64,000 bases of DNA, taken from contig NZ_HE611002.1 in assembly GCF_000285555.1 (NCBI RefSeq), positions 1 to 64,000 on the forward strand. The letters are read 5' to 3'. The position numbers and the translations under genes are program-made. Source of the stretch: Kurthia massiliensis. GTDB taxonomy: Bacteria > Bacillota > Bacilli > Bacillales_A > Planococcaceae. Positions 43,418-51,960 of the stretch are shown in pieces. Under the pieces are notes generated by a model, which did not search any database, was not told the origin of the DNA, and was given only the letters and a program-made list of their open reading frames with translations. Position 1 is the first letter of the stretch. Each line of letters opens with the position of its first letter.

Positions 43418-44275
43418 TTATAGTTCGTGACGTTTACGATACACTTCGTACATCAGTAATGATGCTGCTACTGACGCATTTAACGATGTAACGTGTCCAA
43501 CCATTGGTAAGTTGTATAGGAAGTCGCATTTTTCTGTTAAGATGCGGCTCATGCCACGACCTTCGCTACCGATAATGACAGCTAGTGGTAATGTCGCGTC
43601 CATACGACGGTAATCTTGTGAGCCTTTTGCGTCTGTACCAGCAATCCAAACACCGCGTTCTTTTAATTCATCTACTGTTTGAGATAAGTTATTGACGCGA
43701 ACAGTTGGGATATATTCAATCGCACCAGTTGATGCTTTTGCAACGACAGCTGTAAGTGTTACAGAACGACGGCGTGGAATAATAATACCGTGTGCACCGA
43801 CTGCATCTGCTGTACGCATAATTGAACCTAAGTTATGTGGATCTTCTAATTCGTCCAGGATAATGATGAATGGATCTTCACCACGCTCCTCAGCGATTTT
43901 GAAAATATCATCTAACTCTGCATAGTTGTAAGCTGCAACAGAAGCAACGACACCTTGGTGATGTTCTGACGATAATTTATCTAATTTTTGTTTTGGCGCA
44001 AATTGCACGACGATTTTGCGCTCTTTTGCCATATCTAATAATTCTGTAATGCTGCTTTTTTTCACGCCTTCAGCGATCCAAATTTTGTTGATATCACGTG
44101 TTGAACGAAGCGCTTCTAACACTGGATTTTTACCAGCGATCATTTCTTTCGTTTCATCTGTTTGTTCTACGCTATCAACGTCAACATTTTCTTTTTTCAT
44201 TTCGCGTTCTTTTTTAAAGTCACGGCCGCTTTTTTTAAAGCCGCCTTTTTTCTTGAAATCACGTTCGTATTTCAT
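43418..44275 (-). CDS. rlmB: 23S rRNA (guanosine-2'-O-)-methyltransferase RlmB
   Basis: A 285-residue SpoU-family methyltransferase. GKNPVLEALRS opens the substrate-binding domain at about residue 49; LDELEDPHNLGSIMRTADAV and IIGSEGRGMS are the knot motifs that bind SAM. An N-terminal extension of about 45 residues, rich in Lys, Phe and Glu (KKKGGFKKSGRDFKKERE), is longer than in B. subtilis YacO. Overlaps mrnC by one base. Confidence 0.9.
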   Translation of the reverse strand: MKYERDFKKKGGFKKSGRDFKKEREMKKENVDVDSVEQTDETKEMIAGKNPVLEALRSTRDINKIWIAEGVKKSSITELLDMAKERKIVVQFAPKQKLDKLSSEHHQGVVASVAAYNYAELDDIFKIAEERGEDPFIIILDELEDPHNLGSIMRTADAVGAHGIIIPRRRSVTLTAVVAKASTGAIEYIPTVRVNNLSQTVDELKERGVWIAGTDAKGSQDYRRMDATLPLAVIIGSEGRGMSRILTEKCDFLYNLPMVGHVTSLNASVAASLLMYEVYRKRHEL

Positions 44276-44694
44276 TATTTTGACACCTCATTTTTCTCTT
44301 CCACTGTTCGGATTGTATACGCAATAATTTCTTCTACACGTTGTTGTCGGCCTAGTAAATGTAAGTAACCTAATACTGCTTCAAAGGCAGAGCTATAGTT
44401 GTACGTTTGGACATCTGTATTTTTCGGTACAGAGCCAGATTTTGCATTGCGGCCACGACGTAAAATTGCTAATTCTTCTTCAGTGAAAAAGCCTTCGTCG
44501 ATCATTTTGCGAATGACCATTGCTTGTGCTTTTGCTGAAACGTAATGTGTTGCCTCACGGTGCAATACTTTCGGTTTCACACGACCTGAACGTAATAAAT
44601 GTTCACGAATGGCGATTTCTAATACCGCATCTCCCATATAGGCTAAAGCTAACGCATTTACTTGTTTTACATCTACATCACGAAGTTCTCCCAA
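44275..44694 (-). CDS. mrnC: Mini-ribonuclease III
   Basis: A 139-residue RNase III catalytic domain without a dsRNA-binding domain. NALALAYMGDAVLEIAIREH (13-32) holds the family signature with the catalytic acidic residues. Mini-III matures 23S rRNA. It is 4 bases after cysS and overlaps rlmB. Confidence 0.93.
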   Translation of the reverse strand: MGELRDVDVKQVNALALAYMGDAVLEIAIREHLLRSGRVKPKVLHREATHYVSAKAQAMVIRKMIDEGFFTEEELAILRRGRNAKSGSVPKNTDVQTYNYSSAFEAVLGYLHLLGRQQRVEEIIAYTIRTVEEKNEVSK

Positions 44695-44698
44695 CTTC

Positions 44699-46099
44699 TT
44701 AACCTCGTTTCCATCGCACGCCTTGGCGTGTATCTTCTAAAATAATATTCATATCTTTTAATTGATCGCGGATTTCATCAGCGCGTGCAAAGTCACGATC
44801 TTTACGTGCTTGTTGACGTGCTTCGATTAGCGCATCAATTTCTTCGTCTAACAATTCTTCTTTCACATTTAACGTTAAACCAAGTACGCTTGCTAATTCA
44901 TCTAATGCATCTACTAATGCTTGTAACGTTTCAGCGTTCGTATTTGTTTCGTTTAAATATTTGTTTGCAACTGTTGATAAACCGAATAACGCAGCGATTG
45001 CATTTGCTGTATTGAAATCATCGTCCATTGCTGTTTTGAAGTTAGCGCGTTCTTGTGCGATTGCTTCAAATACCGCTTCGTCTTTTTCCGCTAAGTTCGC
45101 AGTACTTTCTAAGCGGTGCACTAAGTTTTTGCGTGATGTGCGCAGACGTTCTAAACCGTTTTGCGCAGCTTCCACTAAATCTTGTGCAAAGTTGATTGGG
45201 TGACGGTAATGTACTGACAGCATGAAGAAGCGTAGTACTTGTGGATCGATTTGTTGAATAATGTCATGAACTAAAATGAAGTTTCCTAGAGACTTAGACA
45301 TTTTTTCATTATCGATATTGATATAACCATTGTGCATCCAGTAGTTTGAGAATTGTTTATCTGTATATGCTTCAGATTGTGCAATTTCATTTTCGTGGTG
45401 AGGGAATGTTAAATCTTGACCGCCCGCGTGGATATCGATTGTGTCACCGAAATGTTCATGTACCATGACAGAACATTCGATGTGCCAACCTGGACGTCCT
45501 TTGCCCCAAGGACTTTCCCAGAAAATTTCGCCTGGTTTTGCAGCTTTCCAAAGTGCGAAGTCTAATGCGTCTTCTTTTTTATCGCCCGCTTCAATACGTG
45601 CACCGATTTTTAAATCGTCTACTGATTGGTGAGATAATTTACCGTAGCCGTTGAATTTACGCGTGCGGTAGTAAACATCTCCTTGTGATTCATAAGCGAA
45701 TCCTTTATCTACTAGTACCCCGATAAAATTAATAATCGCATCCATATGTTCTGTTACACGTGGGTGTGAATCTGCTTTTTGGCAGCCTAATGCAGTAATG
45801 TCCTCGAAATAAGCGTTAATAAAGCGCTCTGTTAATTCTGGTACTTCTTCACCTAGTTCATTTGCTGCTTTAATAATTTTATCATCGACGTCTGTAAAGT
45901 TTGAAACGTAGTCGACTTCGAATCCACTATATTGTAAGTAACGACGCACTGTATCGTAAACGATAACAGGACGTGCATTCCCAATGTGGATGTAGTTGTA
46001 TACAGTTGGACCACATACGTACATGCGTACTTTACCTTCTTCGATTGGTACGAAGTTTTCCTTTTCACGAGTCAATGAGTTAAAAATTTGAATAGCCAT
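44699..46099 (-). CDS. cysS: Cysteinyl-tRNA synthetase
   Basis: A 466-residue class I synthetase. The HIGH motif is YNYIHIGNA (34-42), Cys29 and the later Cys/His set (HIECSVM, HHENE) hold the catalytic zinc, and KMSKSLGN is the second signature. The T-box riboswitch upstream matches its amino acid. In B. subtilis cysE lies between gltX and cysS; it is absent here. Confidence 0.96.
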   Translation of the reverse strand: MAIQIFNSLTREKENFVPIEEGKVRMYVCGPTVYNYIHIGNARPVIVYDTVRRYLQYSGFEVDYVSNFTDVDDKIIKAANELGEEVPELTERFINAYFEDITALGCQKADSHPRVTEHMDAIINFIGVLVDKGFAYESQGDVYYRTRKFNGYGKLSHQSVDDLKIGARIEAGDKKEDALDFALWKAAKPGEIFWESPWGKGRPGWHIECSVMVHEHFGDTIDIHAGGQDLTFPHHENEIAQSEAYTDKQFSNYWMHNGYINIDNEKMSKSLGNFILVHDIIQQIDPQVLRFFMLSVHYRHPINFAQDLVEAAQNGLERLRTSRKNLVHRLESTANLAEKDEAVFEAIAQERANFKTAMDDDFNTANAIAALFGLSTVANKYLNETNTNAETLQALVDALDELASVLGLTLNVKEELLDEEIDALIEARQQARKDRDFARADEIRDQLKDMNIILEDTRQGVRWKRG

Positions 46100-46206
46100 G
46101 AAGAGCTCTCTCCTTTTATAAATAATAATCTGCTCTCAATATATAATAAATCCAGTGGTGAAGATGATCGTAATGTTTCTTATGTTCCCTTACTGGTCAA
46201 TATTAC

Positions 46207-46460
46207 ACCTTGACGAAAAAAAGCGTCCCTATCTAGCGACCTAGACAGAGACGCTCGTATGCGCGGTTCCACTCTGATTGGGATAAATCCCCTCTTAAAG
46301 TCTATTAACGGTGACGAACCGATCACGCCTACTATCGTTTCAGCGCGACACTCCGAGGTGCATTTCAGCGCGGCCCAACTCAAGTCACTTTCAGCCTCGG
46401 TAACTCTCTCTCTTAGAGTGGATTCGCACGTACTTCTCCTCTTCAACGTTTTAATACATT
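46207..46460 (-). ncRNA. T-box riboswitch, cysteine specifier
   Basis: Minus-strand RNA contains the T-box AGAGUGGAACCGCGCA (46260-46275), stem I with AGAGAG and a CCGAGG / CCTCGG stem, and the specifier region GAAAUGCACCUCGGAGU, whose UGC (46360-46362) is a Cys codon. The antiterminator competes with a strong terminator (46216-46254). Uncharged tRNA-Cys should allow read-through into cysS and the genes behind it. Confidence 0.92.
46216..46254 (-). terminator. T-box regulated terminator
   Basis: Stem GCGTCCCTATCTAG (46223-46236) with CTAGACAGAGACGC (46241-46254), G-U pairs included, then seven T on the minus strand. Confidence 0.9.
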
Positions 46461-46488
46461 CGTATAACTGGATAGACTCATTGTACAA
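46461..46488 (-). promoter_or_regulatory. Promoter of the cysS T-box transcript
   Basis: Minus strand TTGTAC (46483-46488), 16-bp spacer, TATACG (46461-46466). Confidence 0.5.
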
Positions 46489-46502
46489 TGAAACCGATTT
46501 TT

Positions 46503-46545
46503 TGAAAACAAAAACTGCTGAGTGACGAAATCACCCAGCAGTTTT
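46503..46545 (-). terminator. Intrinsic terminator of gltX
   Basis: Stem AAAACTGCTG-AGTGA / TCACC-CAGCAGTTTT (46511-46545), T-rich on the minus strand beyond it. Confidence 0.8.
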
Positions 46546-46554
46546 ATAAAAAGA

Positions 46555-48015
46555 TTAGCCTAGTTGTGCGTCTAAACGTTTCACAACAGTTTCTTTACCT
46601 AAAATTTCAATCGCATCTGCAAGTTCTGGACCGTGCATTTCACCAGTAGTTGCTACGCGGATTGGCATGAATAAATTTTTACCTTTGTGACCAGTTTCTT
46701 TTTGAACAGCTTTAATTGCTTTTTTGATGGCTGCTGCTTCGTAAACTTCAAGTTCTAAAAGGTTTTTCTTGAATGTCGCAAGTACTTCAGGAACTTGTTC
46801 GCCAGCTAGTACTTCTTTTTCTTCATCGTTTAATTCAACGTGATCTTGGAAGAACATTTCAGAAAGCTCTACGATTTCAGCGCCGAAGCTCATTTGTTCA
46901 TGGTAAAGACCGATTAATTTGTCAGCCCATTCAGCTTCTTCAGCAGTTGGGTTTTCAGATACGCGGCCAGCTTTTTGTAAGAATGGAAGGCAAAGTGCTA
47001 CAACTTCTTCATGTGTTAATTTCTTCATGTATTGGTTGTTCATCCATTTTAATTTTGTCATATCGTACATAGATGGTGATTTTGTTAAACGTTTTTCATC
47101 GAATTGTTCGATTAACTCGTCTAATGAGAAGATCTCTTCTTCACCTTCTGGAGACCAACCTAGTAATGCAAGGAAGTTAATCATTGCAGCTGGTAAGTAA
47201 CCTAGTTCACGATATTGAGAGATGAATTGGATAATTGATTCATCACGTTTCGATAATTTTTTGTGATTTTCGTTAACGATTAACGTCATGTGGCCGAAGC
47301 GTGGTGCTTCCCAACCGAATGCGCGGTAGATCATTAATTGTTTTGGTGTGTTAGATAAATGTTCTTCACCACGGAAGACGTGTGTCATTTCCATTAAGTG
47401 GTCATCTAATACAACCGCAAAGTTGTAAGTTGGGATACCGTTTGCTTTTACGATTACCCAGTCACCGATATCTTTAGATTCGAATGTTACTTCGCCGCGG
47501 ATTAAGTCATCTACAACGTATGTTTCGTTTTCTGGTACTTTGAAGCGGATTGTGTAAGGCATACCTGCTGCTTCTTTTTCTGCTACTTCTTCAGCAGTTA
47601 AGTGACGGCAAGTACCTTTGTACATTGGTGCTGCAACGCCAGCTTCGCGTTGTGCTTCACGTTCAGCTTCTAATTCTTCTGCAGTACAGAAGCATTTGTA
47701 AGCTAAGCCCATGTCGATTAATTTATGTGCAGCTTCAGTGTAAGTGTCAAGACGTTCCATTTGACGGTAAGGTGCGAATGGACCACCGATTACTGGAGAC
47801 TCAACAGGTTCAATACCCATCCAAGCTAAGTTTTCAAGTTGTGATGCTTCACCGCCCTCGATGTTACGAGCGATATCTGTATCTTCAATACGGAATACGA
47901 AATCTCCGTCATAATGTTTTGCATATAAGTAGTTAAATAGTGCAGTACGAGCGCCACCGATGTGTAAGTGTCCAGTTGGACTTGGTGCGTAACGTACACG
48001 AACTTTTTTAGTCAT
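46555..48015 (-). CDS. gltX: Glutamyl-tRNA synthetase
   Basis: A 486-residue class I synthetase. [17 protein letters not shown] contains the HIGH motif, and [10 protein letters not shown] is the KMSKS equivalent. I start at MTKKVRVRY behind AGGAGG; twelve more codons upstream are open but not conserved. In Firmicutes this enzyme usually also charges tRNA-Gln for the GatCAB route, which I infer. Confidence 0.96.
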   Translation of the reverse strand: MTKKVRVRYAPSPTGHLHIGGARTALFNYLYAKHYDGDFVFRIEDTDIARNIEGGEASQLENLAWMGIEPVESPVIGGPFAPYRQMERLDTYTEAAHKLIDMGLAYKCFCTAEELEAEREAQREAGVAAPMYKGTCRHLTAEEVAEKEAAGMPYTIRFKVPENETYVVDDLIRGEVTFESKDIGDWVIVKANGIPTYNFAVVLDDHLMEMTHVFRGEEHLSNTPKQLMIYRAFGWEAPRFGHMTLIVNENHKKLSKRDESIIQFISQYRELGYLPAAMINFLALLGWSPEGEEEIFSLDELIEQFDEKRLTKSPSMYDMTKLKWMNNQYMKKLTHEEVVALCLPFLQKAGRVSENPTAEEAEWADKLIGLYHEQMSFGAEIVELSEMFFQDHVELNDEEKEVLAGEQVPEVLATFKKNLLELEVYEAAAIKKAIKAVQKETGHKGKNLFMPIRVATTGEMHGPELADAIEILGKETVVKRLDAQLG

Positions 48016-48094
48016 AATGTGTATCCTCCTAATTTGTCGAGAAAAATTCAACTTTTTTCATTTTACCACTCGGGATATAAAAATTAAAGCGGGC

Positions 48095-48571
48095 TTACTG
48101 TTTAATTAAAAGAATTGTCGCCATTGCGGCAATCCCTTCTTTACGGCCAACGAAGCCTAATTTCTCAGTCGTTGTCGCTTTTACGTTTACTTGATCGACG
48201 TCTGCATGTAAAAGTTCAGCGATACGTGCACGCATTTGATCGATGTATGGGGCCATTTTTGGTGCCTGTGCCATAATCGTGCAATCGACGTTACCTAACT
48301 TGTACCCTTTTGCTTCAACTTTATCCCAGATGTACGCAAGTAGCTTTGCAGAATCTGCACCTTCCCATTCTGGATCTGTGTCTGGGAAGTGGTGACCGAT
48401 ATCCCCTTCACCGATTGCGCCAAGTGCTGCATCTGTAACAGTGTGTAATAACACGTCGGCGTCAGAGTGACCAAGTAACCCTTTATCACTCGGCACTTCA
48501 ATTCCCCCGATAATTAACGGGCGTCCTTCTGCAAATTCATGTACGTCAAAACCTTGTCCTACGCGAAACAT
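48095..48571 (-). CDS. ispF: 2-C-methyl-D-erythritol 2,4-cyclodiphosphate synthase
   Basis: A 158-residue IspF, fifth step of the MEP isoprenoid pathway. Zinc ligands Asp9, His11 (GQGFDVHEF) and the His of [11 protein letters not shown] are present. It follows ispD by 3 bases. Confidence 0.96.
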   Translation of the reverse strand: MFRVGQGFDVHEFAEGRPLIIGGIEVPSDKGLLGHSDADVLLHTVTDAALGAIGEGDIGHHFPDTDPEWEGADSAKLLAYIWDKVEAKGYKLGNVDCTIMAQAPKMAPYIDQMRARIAELLHADVDQVNVKATTTEKLGFVGRKEGIAAMATILLIKQ

Positions 48572-48574
48572 AAT

Positions 48575-49261
48575 TTATCCTCCAATACGTTGGTTTAAGA
48601 TTGCTTCACCAAAAACCAAATCTTCTTTTGTTGTTATTTTAACATTTTCATAGCTACTCTCAACAATATGCACGTCTACGCCTTCTCGTTCTACGAGCAT
48701 TGACTCGTCTGTTCCTAAAAAGCCGTCACGTTCTGCATTGTCTTCTGCTCGTTTCAATACATCAAAGCGAAATGCTTGTGGCGTTTGAATCATCCAAAGC
48801 GTTGAACGGTCGACCGTTTCTTGAATGACACCTGCTTCGACACGCTTCATCGTATCTTTTGCACGCACGCCCGCGATTGCTGCACCTTTTTCAAACGCCG
48901 CTTCGGCTAACGCATGAATCGTTGGCGCTGTCATAAATGGACGTGCCGCATCATGGACGAGCACAATCTCACCTTCTGCAATCGCCTTCATACATGACTG
49001 TACGCTATGTTGACGTTCCGCGCCACCGGTTGGCATTTGTTTTACTTTCGTAATGTTGTATTGCGTTAATAATTGTTCGATATAAGCGCGTTCACTATCT
49101 TTCACCGCTAAATAAATGCCGCGACACCACGCATCACGCTCAAAAATTTCAAGCGTATGCATTAAAATTGGTTTCCCTTTTAATTCAAGGAACAATTTGT
49201 TTTTGCCTGCGCCCATTCGTTTGCCGCTACCCGCTGCTGGCAAAATCACATCGTATTGCAT
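48575..49261 (-). CDS. ispD: 2-C-methyl-D-erythritol 4-phosphate cytidylyltransferase
   Basis: A 228-residue IspD. The nucleotide-binding loop LPAAGSGKRMGAGKNK (7-22) and VLVHDAARPFMT are signatures. It makes CDP-ME from MEP and CTP. It forms a two-gene unit with ispF, starting after the yacL terminator. Confidence 0.96.
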   Translation of the reverse strand: MQYDVILPAAGSGKRMGAGKNKLFLELKGKPILMHTLEIFERDAWCRGIYLAVKDSERAYIEQLLTQYNITKVKQMPTGGAERQHSVQSCMKAIAEGEIVLVHDAARPFMTAPTIHALAEAAFEKGAAIAGVRAKDTMKRVEAGVIQETVDRSTLWMIQTPQAFRFDVLKRAEDNAERDGFLGTDESMLVEREGVDVHIVESSYENVKITTKEDLVFGEAILNQRIGG

Positions 49262-49296
49262 TTGAACACCCTCTCACTGTTGTTGCCTCTATTGTA

Positions 49297-49333
49297 TTAA
49301 AAAATGGCTAGAGAACAAAGTCTCTAACCATTT
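49297..49333 (-). terminator. Intrinsic terminator of yacL
   Basis: Stem AAATGGCTAGAGA / TCTCTAACCATTT with a six-base loop, then T-rich sequence. It overlaps the base before the yacL stop. Confidence 0.8.
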
Positions 49334-49334
49334 G

Positions 49335-50405
49335 TTATTTTTTAGGCTTCGCGAAAATCATACGACCAGCAGATGTTTGAAGCACGCTCGTTACAATAAC
49401 GGTAATCGCATCCCCGATATACGATTTCCCTTCTTCGACGACAATCATCGTTCCGTCATCTAAGTACGCGACACCTTGATGGTGCTCTTTCCCTTCTTTG
49501 ATGACGACGACATGCATTTCTTCGCCGGGAATAACGACCGGCTTCACCGCATTCGCTAATTCGTTAATATTTAAGACGCGAACGTTATGAAGCTCACATA
49601 CTTTGTTTAAGTTAAAATCGTTTGTGACAATTTGGCCACCCATTTTTTTCGCTAAACGGACGAGTTTCAAATCGACTTCTGGTACGTCATCGAAATCGAT
49701 TTCCGTTAACATTACGTTTAACGATGGTTCATCTTGTAGCGCCTTTAAAATGTCGAGACCGCGTCGCCCTTTCGTACGTTTCAATGTATCGGAAGAATCC
49801 GCGATATGTTGAAGCTCTGTTAATACAAATTGTGGAATAACGAGCACACCTTCAACAAAACCGGTACGGCAAATATCGGCGATACGGCCATCGATAATAA
49901 CACTCGTATCTAGTAACTTGTATGAAGCCGACATTTCGACTTCTTCTTTGCCGTCTTCTATTTTCTTTTTCGTATTGCGCGCAAAGGCACTCATCAGTTC
50001 TTCGCGTTTTTTCGAGCCGACTTGGAACCCTAAGTAACCGAGCACAAGCGTTAATAAAATCGGCAATACTTTTGTAACGACAGGCCATTCAATCGTATCA
50101 ATCGCAAAGCCAATCAAATAGGCAACGATTAAACCGATGATTAAGCCGATTGTGCCAAATAGTAAATCCCCACTTGGCGCTTTCAACAATTTTTCCTCAA
50201 GCCAACGTAAAAATCTTACAAAATGATCTGCAATAAACAATGACAAAATGAATAAAATTAGCGCACCGACAATGACAGAAACGTAAGGGTTATTAATCCA
50301 ACGGTTATCGGATAAATGAATGAGTTCAAATAAAGGCGGTAACAAAATTAACCCGAGCGTTCCACCAATCAGTATAAAAACGATTTGAATGATTCGTTTC
50401 AACAT
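49335..50405 (-). CDS. PIN/TRAM-domain membrane protein YacL
   Basis: A 356-residue protein: four hydrophobic helices in the first 120 residues, a PIN-type nuclease domain (LLDTSVIIDGRIADICRTGF ... IVTNDFNLNKVCEL with conserved Asp residues), and a C-terminal TRAM domain (GVAYLDDGTMIVVEEGKSYI). Orthologous to B. subtilis YacL. Start MLKRII behind GGGAGGTG; eleven upstream codons are excluded. In Bacillus disA lies between radA and yacL; here the gap is 91 bases. Confidence 0.88.
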   Translation of the reverse strand: MLKRIIQIVFILIGGTLGLILLPPLFELIHLSDNRWINNPYVSVIVGALILFILSLFIADHFVRFLRWLEEKLLKAPSGDLLFGTIGLIIGLIVAYLIGFAIDTIEWPVVTKVLPILLTLVLGYLGFQVGSKKREELMSAFARNTKKKIEDGKEEVEMSASYKLLDTSVIIDGRIADICRTGFVEGVLVIPQFVLTELQHIADSSDTLKRTKGRRGLDILKALQDEPSLNVMLTEIDFDDVPEVDLKLVRLAKKMGGQIVTNDFNLNKVCELHNVRVLNINELANAVKPVVIPGEEMHVVVIKEGKEHHQGVAYLDDGTMIVVEEGKSYIGDAITVIVTSVLQTSAGRMIFAKPKK

Positions 50406-50496
50406 GTGAGGCACCTCCCTTAACTGTTCATTATACATATATTTCCTTGCTTACGCCTTTTTGAACATTTATTGGAAGATATAATTTTTTAAAATT

Positions 50497-51873
50497 TTAC
50501 AGTTCTCGAAATGCTTGCTTTAACGCTTGATTGACCGTTTCAATACCGATGACTTCGATGCCTGGTGGGAAGTCCCAGCCGCCGATATTAGACGATGGAA
50601 TGAAAATACGTTTGAAGCCAAGTTTTGCTGCTTCGTTGACGCGTTGCTCAATACGTGTCACGCGGCGCACTTCCCCTGTTAAGCCGACTTCACCGGCGAA
50701 GCAGTCAGTCGGACTTGCTGACATATCTTTAAAACTTGAAACGATGCTCACAAGTACTGCTAAATCGATTGCTGGTTCATCAAGTTTCACGCCACCTGCG
50801 ACTTTAATGTACGCATCTTGTGATTGCAACATGAGGCCCATTCGTTTTTCAAGCACCGCCATTAATAGTGATACCCGGTTTTGATCGAGACCTGTCGCCA
50901 TTCGTTTCGGATAATTGAAACTTGATGGTGAAACGAGCGCTTGAATTTCAACAAGAATCGGACGTGTTCCTTCCATCGATGCAACAATCGTCGAGCCCGG
51001 TGCACCTTGTGAACGTTCTTCTAAAAACATTTCGGATGGATTGAGTACTTCTTTTAAGCCCCCATGCACCATTTCGAAAATGGCGATTTCGTTCGTTGAG
51101 CCGAAGCGGTTTTTTTGGCTACGTAAAATACGGTGATTGTGATGGCGTTCGCCTTCAAAATATAGCACCGTATCTACCATATGTTCTAAAATACGTGGAC
51201 CGGCAATTTGCCCTTCTTTCGTTACGTGACCGACTAAGAAAATGGCGATGTTTTTCGTTTTCGCAATACGCATTAATTCACCGGTACATTCACGTACTTG
51301 TGATACGCTACCTGGCGCAGACGTGACTTCTGGGTGATGCACTGTTTGAATCGAATCGACGATGACGAACTTCGGTTGCGTCTGTTCAATCGTTTCGCTA
51401 ATCATTTCAAGATTCGTTTCAGCGTAAATGTACAGTTCGGGTGATTGCACACCGAGACGTTCTGCACGCAGTTTCGTTTGGCGAATCGATTCCTCACCTG
51501 ATACGTACAATACGCGATGGCCTTTATTCGAAAGGAGCGCAGACACTTGTAATAATAATGTCGATTTCCCGATTCCCGGGTCCCCACCGATTAATACGAG
51601 TGAACCAGGTACGATACCGCCGCCGAGTACGCGGTTAAACTCTGTAAGCTCCGTTGGCACGCGTTGTTCTTCTTGCGTTTCTACAGAAATAATTGGCGTC
51701 GCTTTTACTGACACCGTTTCAGAATGTTTAAACGCGCCGCGCGGACCTTTTGAGACAACTTCTACTTCTTCAACCATCGTATTCCATTGACCACAGCCCG
51801 GACATCTTCCCATCCATTTCGCTGTTTCATAGCCACATTCATTACATGCAAATTTCGTTTTTTTCTTTGCCAT
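50497..51873 (-). CDS. radA: DNA repair protein RadA (Sms)
   Basis: A 458-residue RadA, a RecA-like helicase that aids branch migration in recombination. Zinc finger Cys10, Cys13, Cys24, Cys27; Walker [11 protein letters not shown] (96-105); KNRFG motif ([13 protein letters not shown]); C-terminal Lon-like domain. It follows clpC, as in Bacillus, but from its own promoter after a terminator. Confidence 0.96.
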   Translation of the reverse strand: MAKKKTKFACNECGYETAKWMGRCPGCGQWNTMVEEVEVVSKGPRGAFKHSETVSVKATPIISVETQEEQRVPTELTEFNRVLGGGIVPGSLVLIGGDPGIGKSTLLLQVSALLSNKGHRVLYVSGEESIRQTKLRAERLGVQSPELYIYAETNLEMISETIEQTQPKFVIVDSIQTVHHPEVTSAPGSVSQVRECTGELMRIAKTKNIAIFLVGHVTKEGQIAGPRILEHMVDTVLYFEGERHHNHRILRSQKNRFGSTNEIAIFEMVHGGLKEVLNPSEMFLEERSQGAPGSTIVASMEGTRPILVEIQALVSPSSFNYPKRMATGLDQNRVSLLMAVLEKRMGLMLQSQDAYIKVAGGVKLDEPAIDLAVLVSIVSSFKDMSASPTDCFAGEVGLTGEVRRVTRIEQRVNEAAKLGFKRIFIPSSNIGGWDFPPGIEVIGIETVNQALKQAFREL

Positions 51874-51902
51874 AATTGCCTCCGTTTTTTCGTGATGATC
51901 TT

Positions 51903-51930
51903 ATTATAAAACAAAAGAGGAACGTCTTAA
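51903..51930 (-). promoter_or_regulatory. Promoter of radA, inside the clpC terminator
   Basis: Minus strand TTAAGA (51925-51930), 16-bp spacer, perfect TATAAT (51903-51908). The -35 and spacer lie in the terminator stem-loop. Confidence 0.5.
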
Positions 51931-51951
51931 CAGTACAGACGTTCCCCTTTT
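51911..51951 (-). terminator. Intrinsic terminator of the ctsR-clpC operon
   Basis: Fifteen-pair stem around GGAACGTCT / AGACGTTCC with flanking A/T pairs, followed by T-rich sequence on the minus strand. Confidence 0.85.
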
Positions 51952-51960
51952 TAGTATTTC

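Noticed and set aside
46180-46488. A 102-codon minus-strand open frame
   Set aside because: It lies entirely within the T-box riboswitch and its terminator; the RNA structure explains the sequence.
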